Source: Melastoma dodecandrum (lineage: Eukaryota > Streptophyta > Magnoliopsida > Myrtales > Melastomataceae). From it: a stretch of 64,000 nt of DNA. Positions 47,314-62,300 of the stretch are shown in pieces (within the stretch, counting starts at the first letter, position 1; every line of letters begins with the position of its first letter). Both the position numbers and the translations under genes were made by a program. The stretch is from positions 2,294,001-2,358,000 of the forward strand of contig JARUPY010000271.1 of NCBI GenBank assembly GCA_029817715.1. The letters are read 5' to 3'. The notes under the pieces are model-generated. The model was not told the DNA's origin. It saw only the letters and a program-made list of their open reading frames with translations, and did not search any database.

Positions 47314-50300
47314 CTATACCAAATAGTTAGCTGCAAAATGGTTGAATATTGATTCCAGCGTCGACTGACTGATGCTGTATTCGGAAATCCTTAAGCGTTC
47401 TCTGGTAACAAAGGACAAGTCTGTTATTATTGACATTGTAATAGAAATAATGAAATGAGGATGGAATAATCCAACATCACCTATTTCTTTCCAGATGACC
47501 AAAAACGTCAGCAAGTGAGAAGCCCTCTGAATATGGCAACTGCAACAAAAGTTGTCGTCAGCAGATGCCAGTTAAGTAAGACAACAGAATTCCAGAACTT
47601 TTATTTAAATTACAGCTCAAGTTTGACCCCATGGTAATGGAGTTCATTAACGGGGTTAGCCTTTTCTTTTAGTACTTATCAAAACTGAAAAGGTATTTTC
47701 GGATAATTCAGGATTTTCTCTAACTGCAGGAGGGGGGGGTTCCAATACAACCTGATACTTCACGCTCAAGCCATTGCAACCCTGAAAAGTAGCCCCAGAA
47801 AATGAACTGGTAACAAAAGCATCGATAACTGCGAATTTTTCTTTTGCTAGCCACCACTCGCAAAATACTGGCAGAGGTATCCCACCTGCACAAGCAATGG
47901 GCATAGCTTCCTGTTTATTCGGATAAAGTGTAAAAAGTGAACTATAATTTCTGGATCAACTAAGACTACAGCTAGGCTATCCAATGATTACTTGGATACT
48001 AGATCCATAAAGGGACAAACTGAGGTGAGCTTAGAAGATATGAAAGCGTGTTTTTTAAAGCAGGGTACTTCTACCGGAGGTACCAAGAACAAAGAATAGC
48101 ACTAGAGGTAACTTTCTACTCTCAAATTACTCCAACCCTAACCTAAACGCTAAACTGTTACGATGCATCTATGAATTTCCCTTTCTACCAAAAAAAAAAA
48201 AAAGACTCCAATCCAAGGTATAATAGTTGACACAACAGTGAAGAATTGATATAAAAAAAACAGACCACATGCTTTGGGCAATGGATAAGGAGGAGTAAAA
48301 AGGGCATAAAAATATACCATCTCTGACCAATTGTTCAGAGAGCTGTTCACAGGCAACCCCATCGGAAGAATGCACCGATGATAGAAGTACTTTGGTCCTC
48401 TCTTCATCGCCAAGCCATTGTCCTATGTCACTAATCATCTTTGGTGATAAACTAATCTCCTCAATGGTGGAATCTTCTGGTGTGATAGAGTCAGTTCCCC
48501 CAATGCAAATTTCGAGGTCATCAAGTATGCTTCGTGGATGAGGAAAGTCAAAAAGCCTCCCTCGAATTCTCTGGCAAAGATTATCCAAGTTTGCACCATC
48601 CACTTCTGTAGGTTTAACCTGCAAACAATTACAGAAAATGAGATCATAAAAAATATTAGTTTTATCATGTATGCAAATGATGTCATCTTAATCGTGCCTC
48701 TAACTCTAGTTTATTGCCAAACCGAGTTTTCAAATGCTGCGGACTGCCAATGCATCTTAACCGGCCTCCAACCTTCAACACCCAATCAAAAGAATCAGAA
48801 GATTGCCATTAAAACAAATTGCGTTATCTTCTAGACTGCGTGAAAGATCCACAGTTTTACCATTATCCCAATTCTTGTACAAAGAGCTTGGGCTTCATTC
48901 ATGCTGTGAGTGGTCAAAATGACTGCAGTCTTCCCACGCCTGGTTGATATTCGAGAAATTACATCCCACATAAATCTTTTCGCAATTGGATCCATACCTG
49001 CATAAAATGGAATACTAAATTGAGGCATCAGGACTCAAATATGAAAGAAACTATAAAATAACTCCCTTGAGGACCCGTAGGGAGTCAATTTATCATTCAA
49101 AAGCTGAGACCACATTTTTTTTTAAATGGATTTTAGCATCTGACAATTTTACTTCCGGTTTTCCAAATGCCTGTTTAAACTACCTCAATCAAGATCTGAA
49201 GATGAAGAGATAAACATTTCAACATACCTGTTGATGGCTCATCAAGGATAACTATAGGAGGATCTCCAATCATCGCAATGGCAACAGACAATTTCCGTTT
49301 ATTACCTCCACTCAGTGAAAAGGATGGGCTGTTGGCATATTGCAGCAAGTCAAACTCTTCTAGCTTTTCAGTGACAACCTAGACACATACATTTATTCAA
49401 ATGTCAATTCTACAATAAGAGGCCTTCAAGGGAAATTCTACTATTGTCATTCCTCCCACCAACATACCACAGGTCACACAGAACCAAGAAAGCACTTCCA
49501 AGTCACACAATAAAGAGACTTTTTAGAATTCACAAGGTCAGATCTTCTTTGTGGGAAGGGAAGGAAATAGGTCATTGATAGGCTTGCTAAGAGGATGCTA
49601 GAACTGTAAAACTATAACAGGAGGATGCTTTGATCTGTGAAATGAACTACTCCTAATCTACCAGAAAAAAAAGAGAATGTTACAACAGGAAAACTATAAA
49701 TCTTTTCTTTTTTCTGCCAGAGTTTGTGCCAACTGTAACTTTTGCTATTATCTAATAAACCACCCTTTCTGTGAGAAAAAAAAAAGAACAGAATTCACAA
49801 GCTTTTCAAGCAAGCATAGTACTTTGCCAATCCTATGTTCAGGTACTCTTTTTATCCTTGCATAGAGCTCAAGATGCTCCTTCACTGTTAAATGTTCCAT
49901 CAATGCATCAAATTGAGGGCAATATCCAATCTGAAACACAAAGAATTCAATGCTTTAGCAATCACAGTGACATTCCCTGCACAACTTCAAAGGGAACAGG
50001 AACAAAAAGTGCATACATGTTGACGAGCGGTCTTGGGATTTGCACAGATGTCTTTCCCTAAAATGAAAGCAGTTCCTCCAGTTGGACGCTCGTCTCCTAC
50101 ATTTAACAGTTTACATCAATGCAGCCAAAACAAGGAGGAAGATCATACATTTCTTAGCAAGTTAAGATTATCTAACATCAGATATAAAAAAACGAGACGA
50201 AAGCTAGAAGAGTAGCGTTCCTCGTTGAAATAAAGAGACCACGCAAGAAAATTTCTTAGAAAAGATTACAATTAGATCACGTGTTCCGTTCAATAGAAGA

Positions 50301-53300
50301 ATTCATATATGCCAAAAACCTTGATGTATTTAATCATTAGAAACGAGTTTTCAGTTTATAAATTGGATCCTGTGCTCAATGCATTCAAATATAAGATCAG
50401 TCCCTCAAAGTAAGATTTGCACAAACCACATAACATTGAGAGGGTAGTAGTCTTTCCAGCTCCATTAGTCCCAAGAAAACCAAAACATTCTCCTGGTTGA
50501 ACAGAAAAGGTCAATGAATTTACAGCCACCATTGCACCATTGTGAATCTCCCCTGGGTAGACCTAAAATTAACATTAGTTCGGTATCTTTGCTCCATGAC
50601 AAGTATGGCAAACAAGAAATTGAAAAGGAGAAAAAAAAACACATCAAGCAAAAACATGCACCTTTCTGAGGTCACGCAGGTAGATAATGGCATTATCAAT
50701 TGAACCTGAGTGTACCCTCCTCCTTTCAGTTAACACATCAACATCTTCATCTGAGTCCTGCATACTGCTTCTGGAAGAAGGCTCCAGGAGGGGCTCCAAA
50801 TAACTAGGCTGTCTATTACGGAAACTTGTAATTCTACGACAAAATGCCTTGGTTTTTTGCACACAGAATGTGTGGAGAGGGAGGAATTCAAGCCCAATAG
50901 TCAGCATGAAGTAGATCATGCTCTGTAGAATACATAAGGCAACATTAATTAACCAGAAAAATCTTTCTAGGGAGACGCTATCAGCAAAAACTTACTAAAT
51001 TGAACTTTTCAATAACAAAACAAAAGGACTAATCTCACAAGATCAGAATAATCACCATTTGAAAGTTTAGTAAAAGACTTAGGCTAAAAATCTGAAACAA
51101 AGACGGGCCTGGAAATTTTGGTTACAGACTTCCTAACCCCCTCTCCCTCCCCCACTCAATTATGAAGACAATAGTTCTCTTTTTTTATTGACAAGACAGA
51201 AGTTCTATTATTTAAGAAAACAAATGAGAAGGTCAAACTTAAACAATTACCCTCTATTACCTTAAGCACCTAAGCCAAGTTTCTGCATTTAGGCAGTTCA
51301 TCATTGATTCTTTTTCTCCGGGGCTTATTGTTGATCCAATGACACAACTAGTGAAATCATATTTTAGCCCATAAACTAAATGATGTCAGATTTTAATAAA
51401 CCCAGACTGACATTATTTTTTCCACATTTCTACACTCATTTGGCATATTTTTCACATTTGGATGGAGAGAAACAACAGAAGAGCCGACCAGAGGCAGCTC
51501 CCCCAGGAGGTACTGGTGTTTATAGTTTCAACTCTGCCTAGAACTAATGATTTGGCATTTTTGAATACTCATGTATGCTTGGAGGTAGGGTTAATATCAT
51601 TCTACTTCAAGATCTCTCGGTATTTTAAGTGAGACTCTTGGTGTCCAGTCATTATTGATGTACTATATCCAGGATATGACCAAAGCAGTTGTACATCACA
51701 CTAAGCTGAAAAGAACACAAGAATCTTTTTGTTCTGCCAATGGTTAAGACAACAACAACAAACGTGTTTAAGAGTACCTCAAGAGCTAGATAACAGACAG
51801 AGGCACCAGTTACATTCCAGTCTGAAGCTTCACCACTACTCCTGTCTTTCATGTCTTGCCGTAATAAAGCCAATGAAGCAAGTCCATCCGCAAAGCAAAA
51901 TCCAGGAGAAATTCTGAAGAAGTTCTGAGAACGAAGTCCAGTCAATCAGGTAAGACAGTCAGCACTAACTTAATAACTGCAGAGCAAGCTTCAATTAGCA
52001 CATCTACTGCCATGGCCCATGCCAAAGCACTATAAACTACATCATAAGACATGGAAAGTAGCTATATTGGAGTACGTTCGATTCAAAATTCAAATAATCT
52101 TGTCATAGACTCTCAGGAAGAGATCAAGTAGTAGAGGTTACCCGTCTCAAATACGTAAAAGTGAACAAACCTTGAGAAAATTGTTTGTACTGGTCGTTGA
52201 TTGTATCAGCCCCATTATGAATGAGATAATCATGAGAATCAGCCCGCTCAAAAAGTGTATCAAAAGAACAACATTCTGCAAGTTCATAAATGTGTTCATA
52301 ATTTAATATACCTTGCAACAACAGAGAAAAATACCTACCAAACAAAAACAACAAAGAAAAATAATTACTTATGGAGAAATTCATACTTGGGCCATGGTGT
52401 GATCACTAAAGAAGAATGTGAGGCAATATGTTGATGATGCAACTGAAAGGCCATACGCCATAAACATCAAAACTGTTGGCAGCAGGCTGTCGGGCCCAAT
52501 AAATTGTTCCAAACCTAAGCAAGTGGAACCATAAGAAGAAGAACAGAACCATGGAAAAAGTTGCCTGAGAAACGTTTTTGCAACTAAGCATTGACCAGTG
52601 AGATACAAGTAGCTGTCGCTCGAAAGGAAGCACTCATGAATCGCCTGTCCCTCAAAATCACCCAAAAAAGCTTCCATGTCCTCTTTCTGATTTATGAAAA
52701 CAAGCTCTTTCCAAAGCTAAGGAACATATATTCACACGTCTCTCGTCCCACATTAGCAGGTGAGGTTTGGGAACATCAAGGAAGCTTGCTTTTTTCCAAT
52801 TATGTGGTGAAATATAATTTAAGATAAACCAACAGCTCAACCATTATTACTGCACCACCCACCTTCACGACACCAATTGATTTATCAGCACTATCTTTTT
52901 GTCATTGTCAACTAGATCCTGTAATCCATCTATTGTTCAGATACATCATTTACTACTCCTTAATTGTTTTTCCATCAAGTAAAGCACTTGCGAGAAAGAA
53001 ATAGGAAAACAAAAATCCATGGCATGGTCCACTACAACAGGCATTTAACCTTAAAATCAGTGTGGAAGGAAAAACAGATGAGAATAAACAGAAGCTTAAA
53101 AAAACCACTATACTTAAATTATGTGATGACTAAAGAATGAATCACAGTATAGCGGATGATATACCGAAAATGTAGAAGAGAATTAGTGCTACAGATGATG
53201 GGAACAGGAAGCTCACGAAGTCCCAGACATAAATTGAAGTCCAATATGAAAGTATAGACACCTGAATAGCCAAATGATATATGCATTACTACCATTCTAT

Positions 53301-56300
53301 TCTACTTTTTCACAACTTTGAAATGATAAAGAAATACTATTGCTGCAGCCATACCCCACTGATTAGTTGCTGCTGCTTAGCCTTCACCTCACGTTCCTGC
53401 AAAACAGACCTTTTAAGTCTTAAAAAGTGTAAGAGACATATTAGCAAAAGTTCAGAGTGAAATTCTTGCTTCTATAAACAAATGAGACAGCCTAATGCAG
53501 CAGATAACTTTAGGGAGTTGAGTTATTTCATAAACTAAAAAGCATAGGCAGGTAAAAAAAAGTTAACTAGGAATCGATCAGGTCAAAATAGTAGGAGGTA
53601 CTTTATTATAAAACAAAAGTTAATCCAGTTGTCGAACCTAATTTACAAGGATAAAGTAGTCCTATAAAGCATGCCATTTGAGCAAAATAAGAGATAAAAA
53701 CTTGACAGAATAATCAGACAGAAAAAGGTGCCTACAACAACATTTAGTAATGCAGGAAAATGATGAAGAAAAAGGCCTGATGGATCCTCTCTCTAGAGTT
53801 CCCCTATCTAAAAAGTAAAAACATCCCCACACCCAACTACCCCGAATCACACCCATCAATCCCAGCCAAATCCCAGAAAGCACAAGTAATCCCAAGTAAA
53901 TTAAAAGCACAAGCAAAGAAAATTATAGCAAAGTTCTATGAGTTTAGTGACATAACCTTCACAATGGAAACCGCAAATGAGGCAGGGATAAATGAGAATG
54001 CAATATTTATGATAATAGCTGCTGAGAATGCGTCCAGATCCTGTAATACAGATGCAATCGAAAACTTTCAAAAGGTAGAAAAACTAGAAGGGAGTCTAAA
54101 TTAAGCAAACACTTGCCCATAAAATGCACTTGTTTACTCCTAAAACTGCCATCTTTCATACTAACATGAAATCTATTATGGAAAGGGACGTATAAAAGAA
54201 TTCTCTAATTGTAAACTTTATTTTCTTTTCAATGATAAACATCAACTATTTCAATTTTTTTTTTTTTTTGTAGATAGGGAGGTTATAGATTAGATAAAGT
54301 GTTCAAGCTACAGTGTTTGGGGTTGTAAGGCCCCGGTAGCTTCAAAACATGGCAAATCTCCATGTAATACATCTATAACAAAATCAGGAGGGTAGCAAAA
54401 GGTGATAGATTCTTCGTCTTGGTATGTCGCTTTTTTTGCCAGCTTGTCTGCAACTTGATTCCTGCAACTATTTTTTGTTCTCCCTATACTTCTTTAACAT
54501 AGCAAACAAAAACATATACCACATGAGCACATGGGTGCTTAGGAAACAAGCATTGTGTTCATCCTGCAATCACATTGCTTTTCCTTCAAATGCAAGAAAT
54601 ATGTTGAAAGATAGTTTTGCCAGGGCAAGAATCAGTCAGCAAGTAATAGAAGAAGAAAGCATACATGACGCTGAACCCGCTGGCTCTGTGTCAATGGGAG
54701 AGGGTGATTGCGGGTCCTTATTGTCATATTTTTGTCTTGCGTTGCAAGTCTAAGTATTGCAGCATTGACTAAGTTGATAAAGGTGGGAGCAGAATGCTGG
54801 CAAGAACTATTATGCATCACACTGTAACCTAAACTTCCGTCTTCATACTGGTCATCCATCACAACTGCTCCATACCTGTGGATGAAAGAATGTCCACAGT
54901 TAAGACTATCAACCCACTCAAGGATCAAATGTTTTTCAATTAAAATTTCCAAAGTACATGTCACGAGATAGTTATACATGAACGCACTTAAAGAGTCCAG
55001 CTCTCTGTTCTTCATAACAAGTTCCACAATCACCAAGGTCAATGTTTTGCCCAAATAAATCGAAAGGAAAAGAAAACAAAAGCATCATACATTTGCCAAG
55101 CAAAACAGGCCCCATGTGCAGGAATCAGACCACTCATGTGCGACCTAATTTCCCCTTACCAAAACAGCTTCTTACCTGGAAGAAGGGCAAGCGACAACTA
55201 CATAATTGCACAAGAGCTGCTGCACACCTTTAACACAAAGAAAGGGAACAAATGGGGCTATGTAGCAAGGGGGCAAAACAAAGTTGCAGACAAGCTAGCC
55301 AAGGCAGCACTCAACCAGTAGGGCAATTATCTATCTTTTGCTTTTCCTCCGGATTTCATTTTGGAAACATTGCATGAGGATATCCCATGCACCTATGGAT
55401 ATGTAACCTAAGACCACTAAACGCCTACTTTTGAATGCAATTTATCCTTCCTACCAAAAGAAAAAACAGTGATGTATAGGGGCTGTGAAGGGTATGTATC
55501 AAATTAGAGTACCAGCATATAGTAACTGTGTTATATGCAATTCACCGCGGAGAAACATAGTAGAATGAGAATATTTTTATGGTTAAGAATTTTTTAATAA
55601 AGGCATATAAGTGTGCAGGATGATACGAAATGTGACAGCATTTTGCTTTGTTTTTTAGAAAATATATTGCATCGGTTATCTTTTACATCAGCAGAAAGAT
55701 GTTTTTGTGATTTAGAGACTCAAATGGTCTTATATTGTTATTCTGTTTGTGCCACAAATGTTGATATAGCCCTCACCACACCCCATTGACTGTAGAGAGT
55801 TTCAAGTACATATTTCCTAATATGTAATAGGAAGCCTATTCAACTCAGGACATCTACTCATCAACAAAGGGAATGTAAATGGCCAACGAAGCACTCAACT
55901 GGGAGGAGATACCTAACACTTTTGTATTTTCCCCGGACTTTATTTTGGACACTCTACATGGGGACATCCCATGTGCTAGGACTTAACCTAAACTCAAACG
56001 TCTATTCTAATGCTACCTCCATTGCTTACCAAAAAAAAAGTCAGAGAAAGAAAGGTAAGGAATGGAAACTAAAAGAGTCATCTCCCTATGAGGAACTTGC
56101 CCAAAAAGCACAATGGTCGGATTGGTGAACATACCGAGACTGGTAAGATTCATTAACACTAGACAAGAGGAATTCACTCATGGAAAGCAACGCCGGTCCC
56201 AAAGTCGGGCCCGCAGCTTCAACTGCCTCAGCAAATGCTTTTTCAGGATCAGGAAATTTATAGGTACTAGGTTGAGATTTTTGAATCCATCCGCCTTCAA

Positions 56301-59300
56301 TATATTGGGCCACCTGCATCACATATTTACTTCATGAATCAAGTTTATGAAACTAGAAAATCAGGTAATTACCATTTATCTTGCACACAATTTCTGCCAG
56401 AATCTAGATTCGGTGAAACAAAGTTTATGATGTTGGCTGGTGCAACAATGGACCGCATTTTTATTTCTTGATAAGTTAAGTTTATGATGCTGGCTGGTGC
56501 AACAATTGGCAGCATTTCTATTTATTGATAAGTGAAATGCTGAATGACCAACCTTTCAAACTAACAAGTTATACACCAAATCCCCTAACTAACAAAAGCA
56601 ATAACGAAATTACCGAAACAAAAATAAACCGAGGCACGAGAACCCTAACAAATAAAATATTGTCTAAAAGAACGGATCTTATATTTCCTTAAAAAGCGTA
56701 TCAAGTCAAATGTTAGATTTCCTAATAAACTAACATCTGAAAATACAAACATTTCTCCTACAAAGCCAACAGCATACCACGTCGATTCTTATATTTCCTA
56801 ATAAGCTAACATCTGAAAATAAATTATCAGATCGTCTAAAAGAATGAACTTCCAGGAAGTTTGCAGGTGGTTAGTGCCCATCAACAATTATTTGGCAGAC
56901 TACCTGCCAAATCCGTTTGCCATTCCATGATATTCCACTTATGTAGCTAGGATTCTGCAACTCTTACTGGTTTTTCTATTGATGGATGACAAACTTCACC
57001 AATATTCATAAGGAAAGGACGATGATCAAATGACAATGCTAGCACAGAAGGAAGCAAACTCTCAATGGCTATTAATTTCTCTTCAGGATAGTTTTACTTA
57101 TTCTGATGTCACATGTACAATAACAACCCTATATAAGGACTGGCGACTATAGACATTGAAAATGTTAGTCCAGGGGGAATGTTTTCTGGTTCTTTCTTTC
57201 TTCCTATCATGCGGCGATTTCAAATCCTTCCTAACATATAAAAGTGAGCAGTATACAAAAAAGTCATAGGTATCAAAACCCACAAAACCCAAATCACACA
57301 CCTCACTTGCTAAAGGCAAGGACAGATCAAAGGGAATTGGACCACCACCACCCTCGCCACTGAGCAAAGGATTGAATTCTGAAGTTGTGAATGTCACTGA
57401 CATTTGATCAGGATGTGGCTTAAGCTTCAGCAGAACAAGGCCTATAAGTAAGAAGAAAGCCGGTATCAGGAGCTGGAAGACCACAGTTTTGTGGTCCCTT
57501 CGAGCAGATATAGCCCTCTTTATTACAAGGGCCTTAAAGTGCTGCCAGAATTTGGATTGGGAAATGATGCAACAGCTGCAGCAGTGACAGCTCAAGAAAC
57601 TGAAGAAGCTTGACATTGCCGCAGTAAGTAAACTGCAGGTTCTCTGAATGATGCTAGGTAGAATACCAATGGCCTTTCTGTAACTTCTGGTGCATGTCCT
57701 TTTGTAATTTACTTTCTTGCTGCCATCATGAGATATTTGAGACCTTACATGATCAGTAAGAAGAAAATTTCTCTCCTGCGTCGTTATTTTGGCTTCATTT
57801 GAATGAGATCCTGCTACTTGCAGAAATACCTCCTCCAATGTAGTGACAGATATTCCATAGGTCTCTATGCCTTGAGATTCATCTCTGACACTTCTTTCCG
57901 AATTTGAACTAATAATACATCCTTCAATTTCTCTGAACATTCTCTCAAAAGAAGGCGATGAAGCCGAGGGAAGCTTAAAAGAAATCTCGGTTCCAACCTG
58001 TAAAGAGAAGTATCAAAAGACAATTTCACAAGGAATAACCACGGCACACTACGAAAGGTCCCAATAGCATGATCACGAGCATGAAATCATGAAAATCACA
58101 AGTGAAGCAGCTATAGGCTGAACTAACCACAGCAAACTTAGAAAGGTATTAAACGCATGTTCACTCGATTTCAAGTATTGAATATACCTCGCTAACACAC
58201 TGTGCCGATGGAATGTGGCAATAGACAATATCAGAGGCCATGGTAGAACTCGGAGCAGACTGGAAAGGAACACTAAAAGTTAGCATATCAAGGAAGACGC
58301 TGCTTGAGTTGACAAATTCAGAAAGCTTTGCCGAGAAAGTTCATACCTTCACCAAAGTCAGAGTATAACCTACCCCGTAATGATGCTTCAGGAAGAGCGA
58401 ACTGGTCATTAAATGATCGTTTCAGTAAGAAACCGTCCATCTTTTTTTTATATAAGTAAACCGTCCATCTTTCAATAGATTGAAAAGGAAAAGCGTGACT
58501 AATATCCTCTTCTAGATCAAGATTTCAAGATAATTCATGTTAGTTTGAAAAGGCAGAATACGTTAATTGTTATGCAGAAGTTTTTACCTGCCACAGCATT
58601 TCAAGGAACCATTTGCCATAATAGCTATTCGATCTCCTAATTCTTCAGCTTCATCCATTGAATGCGTTGTTAACAATATTATCCTTCCTTTCTTCTTTTT
58701 CTTGATTAACTGCCACGTTAGTCGCATTGAATATGGATCCATTCCACTTGTTGGTTCATCAAGAACAATAACCTGAAAAAGTGACAAAGAAACCACCATA
58801 AATATGAGATGAAAGTATTCAATAAGCCAAACTAAAAGAGCATGGGAGGCACTGGTCATCCCAATATTGACTACCTTGCTGTTTCCGATGAGAGCAATGC
58901 CAAGTGATAACTTTCTCTTCATTCCACCAGAAAGAGCCGATACAGTAGTGTTCATTTTATCACCCAAACCAACCTGACCAGTGTACTTTTTAATAAGAAA
59001 GAAATACTCACCACCCCATGAAAGAGGAACATGTTATATTTGAATTTCCTCATCATCATGATAAACGACAACTGCATTGAGGCCCTCAGACACAAAATCA
59101 AGGAAAGAGAACACTATCCAGAATCCTATTCTCATTAAGATATTAAAAGAAATCGTCCTAAAAGAATGCCAAAGTTCACAACAATTGAACTTTATAAAAT
59201 GACACTATCAAGAAAATCTCAATCAAAAAACGTGTAGCTAATCAAGTGACCCCTCAAAGAACCTCTTTGTGACAAAACAATTCATCCTCGAACACTGTAT

Positions 59301-62300
59301 TCGCGTGGAAATAGGAGAAAGGACTACAAAAGGACAGACAGGCAACTAACTTCATCAATCATGTCGTTCACAATGGTATTGATAAGGTTTTGTTGAACCC
59401 CCTTCAGCACAGCGTAAATCTCCAAATGCTCTCTGACCTACATAAACAAATAAAATAGACAAGAGCGTTAGAATCAAACAACAAGAATGTAAGAATGTTC
59501 TGTGCATCTTCAGAAACCACCATCAAAATATTGAAATAATCCTATATTCTAAGGAATGAACAGAATTCTAATTTACTTTTGGTTATAGAAAGCTTAAACT
59601 AAATCTAAGTTGGCTAACCACTGTGACATGATGGATATGACTCGAGATTCTACTGTATTCTTTCCTCAGAAAAATTAGAATTTGCTCCTCCCAACTATGA
59701 AGCTGATAATATTGACTATATTCTGGTATTACCTATCACATAATTTCGGTCATTCCACTCAGTTTACTATATTAAGATTCAGGGTGTTGCATGGACTGGA
59801 TGTGCCACTTCAAACAGGTGCCATCGACAGTTTGTATCATAACGCCTTTATCCTATTTTAATAGAAAATAAATTTTTATCACTTACTGTGAGTTCGGGAA
59901 ACAGGATGTCATTCTGAGGGCAGACTCCCAAAATTTTTTGTATCTTGTCCTGAGACAAAGTTTGTTGACTTAGTGGGATTAGAATGTAGCCTAACAAAAA
60001 ATGGCATGAATTGTCAGTTAAGAGGTTAAAAATGGCAAGGCATTGATCATATGACTCCCCCTTCTCAAACCTCAACACCAGCCAGAGAATCCTGTATGCA
60101 ATGGAACATCCTTTTACAAATGCATGGCCATTAAAAGTGCAGGGAAGATTCTATATGGCAGAGAGACGGATAAGTTTGCAAGATATATATCATCTCACCC
60201 CAATAAAATACAACAGTCAGGAACACAAATTAATGAATCATTCAGCAAAGCAAAAGAATGGATAGGTTACCATGCATGTCTTAATACTCTTTCCAAAAAC
60301 AAAAGCATCCCCCGAAGTGGGCCGAAGAAGTCCGACAAGCATTGATATAGTTGTACTCTTACCGGCACCATTATGTCCTAAAGCATTCAACTGTTAGAAG
60401 CATGCCGTTGACCAAATAGAGGACCGATACTCTCAACAATGTTAATTTTTATAATAGCGATCCAAATAATCTCCCATTCTCGAGATGAATCTTCTGGCCA
60501 TGGTTGGACATAAGAGCTGTTCTAGTGTATTTAGAAAAATAAAAATATCCCTTTCTCCCAGCCTTTAAGATAGTATGCTGAATTTTATAGGGGACCGCAA
60601 TATCACCATGTTATCAATTTTTAAAAAGAAAATGTTTGGCTATTACTTACAAAAAGATAAGTATCAGATTATCTTCCACTGAAGGGAATCCTCCATCGCA
60701 TATTACCTTCCACTTTAGAAATGAATGTAATTTCTAAATTAAGAATAAAATGTACTGACCTAGAAGAGATAGAATCTGATTCTCAAAAAGAGTCAGCGAC
60801 AAGGAATTCACTGCACAACAGTTACCCTTCGTTGTACAGTACACCTTATGCAGGTTTCTAATCTGAATACACCTGAAAATAAACTTGAGTGAGCACATAT
60901 CGCAGAGAGGTAGAAAAGCCTTGTCAATTTCTTAAAATACAACCTGCTATCGATTTCTTGTTGTTTCATTTCCAAGCTCAATGCTTCAAAAGCTGGTCCA
61001 AAGGTGCTATCAGAGAAACCCTTGTTTGTGGAAACAGCCACAGAGAGATCTTCTGGAAAATGACTATTTGACTGGCGTTTAAAGCAATTCTTGCATGAGA
61101 GATCCCATGGATACAAAGGCCCTTTCTCACTTTCAAGTATCTAATGACAGAGAAAACCTGTCAGGAATAACAAATTTTCCCGAGATAGTGGACATTTTTC
61201 ACATTGAACAATATACCGACAACACGCCTCCATACACCCAGCCTATATAGGCCAGCAGCATACTCAAGTAGTTAATAGAATCTGCACAGCTTTCTACTAT
61301 GATCAAGTACCTTATTGACGTAAAGACCAATCAGACAGTAAAGGAGAGAGTCCAGCAACAGCATCAACAAGCAGACTAGAAAGTTCACTCCGGAAGATTC
61401 CTGCATATTGTCTTCTTAAACTGGGATCAAGCTTATGCAAAAGGGCCATTCATAAGATCTTTAATGAAAAATACCCGCCAAATATTGCTCCATCGCAACC
61501 CAACATGAGCACGCTCATAGTCAGCGAAGTTAATGGATCCCAGTGCAAAGGCAGTAGGTGAAAGCAAAGAGGCAAGGACCTTCAAGATCCTAGATGACAG
61601 GATGCGTGCGTCAATTCCCCCGAGTGCTAAATCAGTCAGAGCAAATAGTAAAATCCAACAGAACTTGCTACAAGAACTTACATGGAGACACCTGGATCAT
61701 TCACAGTGTAATAAGGAAAGAAGGCCCCAAAAAAAGAAAGAGTACCAACTGCCACAGCTGTCTTTGCTCGAGTGAAGAATGCGGAGATCAAAAAAGACAG
61801 CATAATTGCACTAAGTCCAAACGAGAAGAAGTATGCAAAAACCAATGATTTGTCGCTGTACTCGAAGAGATTATCCATGGTGCAAAGTGTGATGACGCCA
61901 GAGGTGATAGCAAACTGAATAAGCCATGAAAAGAACGAGTTAACTGAAAACTAATCATACACTTCCTGAAAAACCCAAGAAAGTACATGTCAATGCTTTC
62001 GTGCCCAACACAAACAAGTAGCACTGGCTCAAACATGATTAACACACACCATTTGTTGCCTAATTTTCACGGTAACTCTGAGCCACACATCAGATTGGTC
62101 ACTAAGGCCACTGAAGTCTACTTAATTAAATGACACCAGGCTATAATGCATATCCATGCTACACTTAGTGTGGATTCATCACATATTATATTACAGTAAC
62201 ATTCCATAATATTATGTCTGTTTTAACTATTTAATTATATCCTCAAAATGACAGCCCATAGCACAAGCAATTGCTATGTTAATCAAAAGATCAAAGACAA

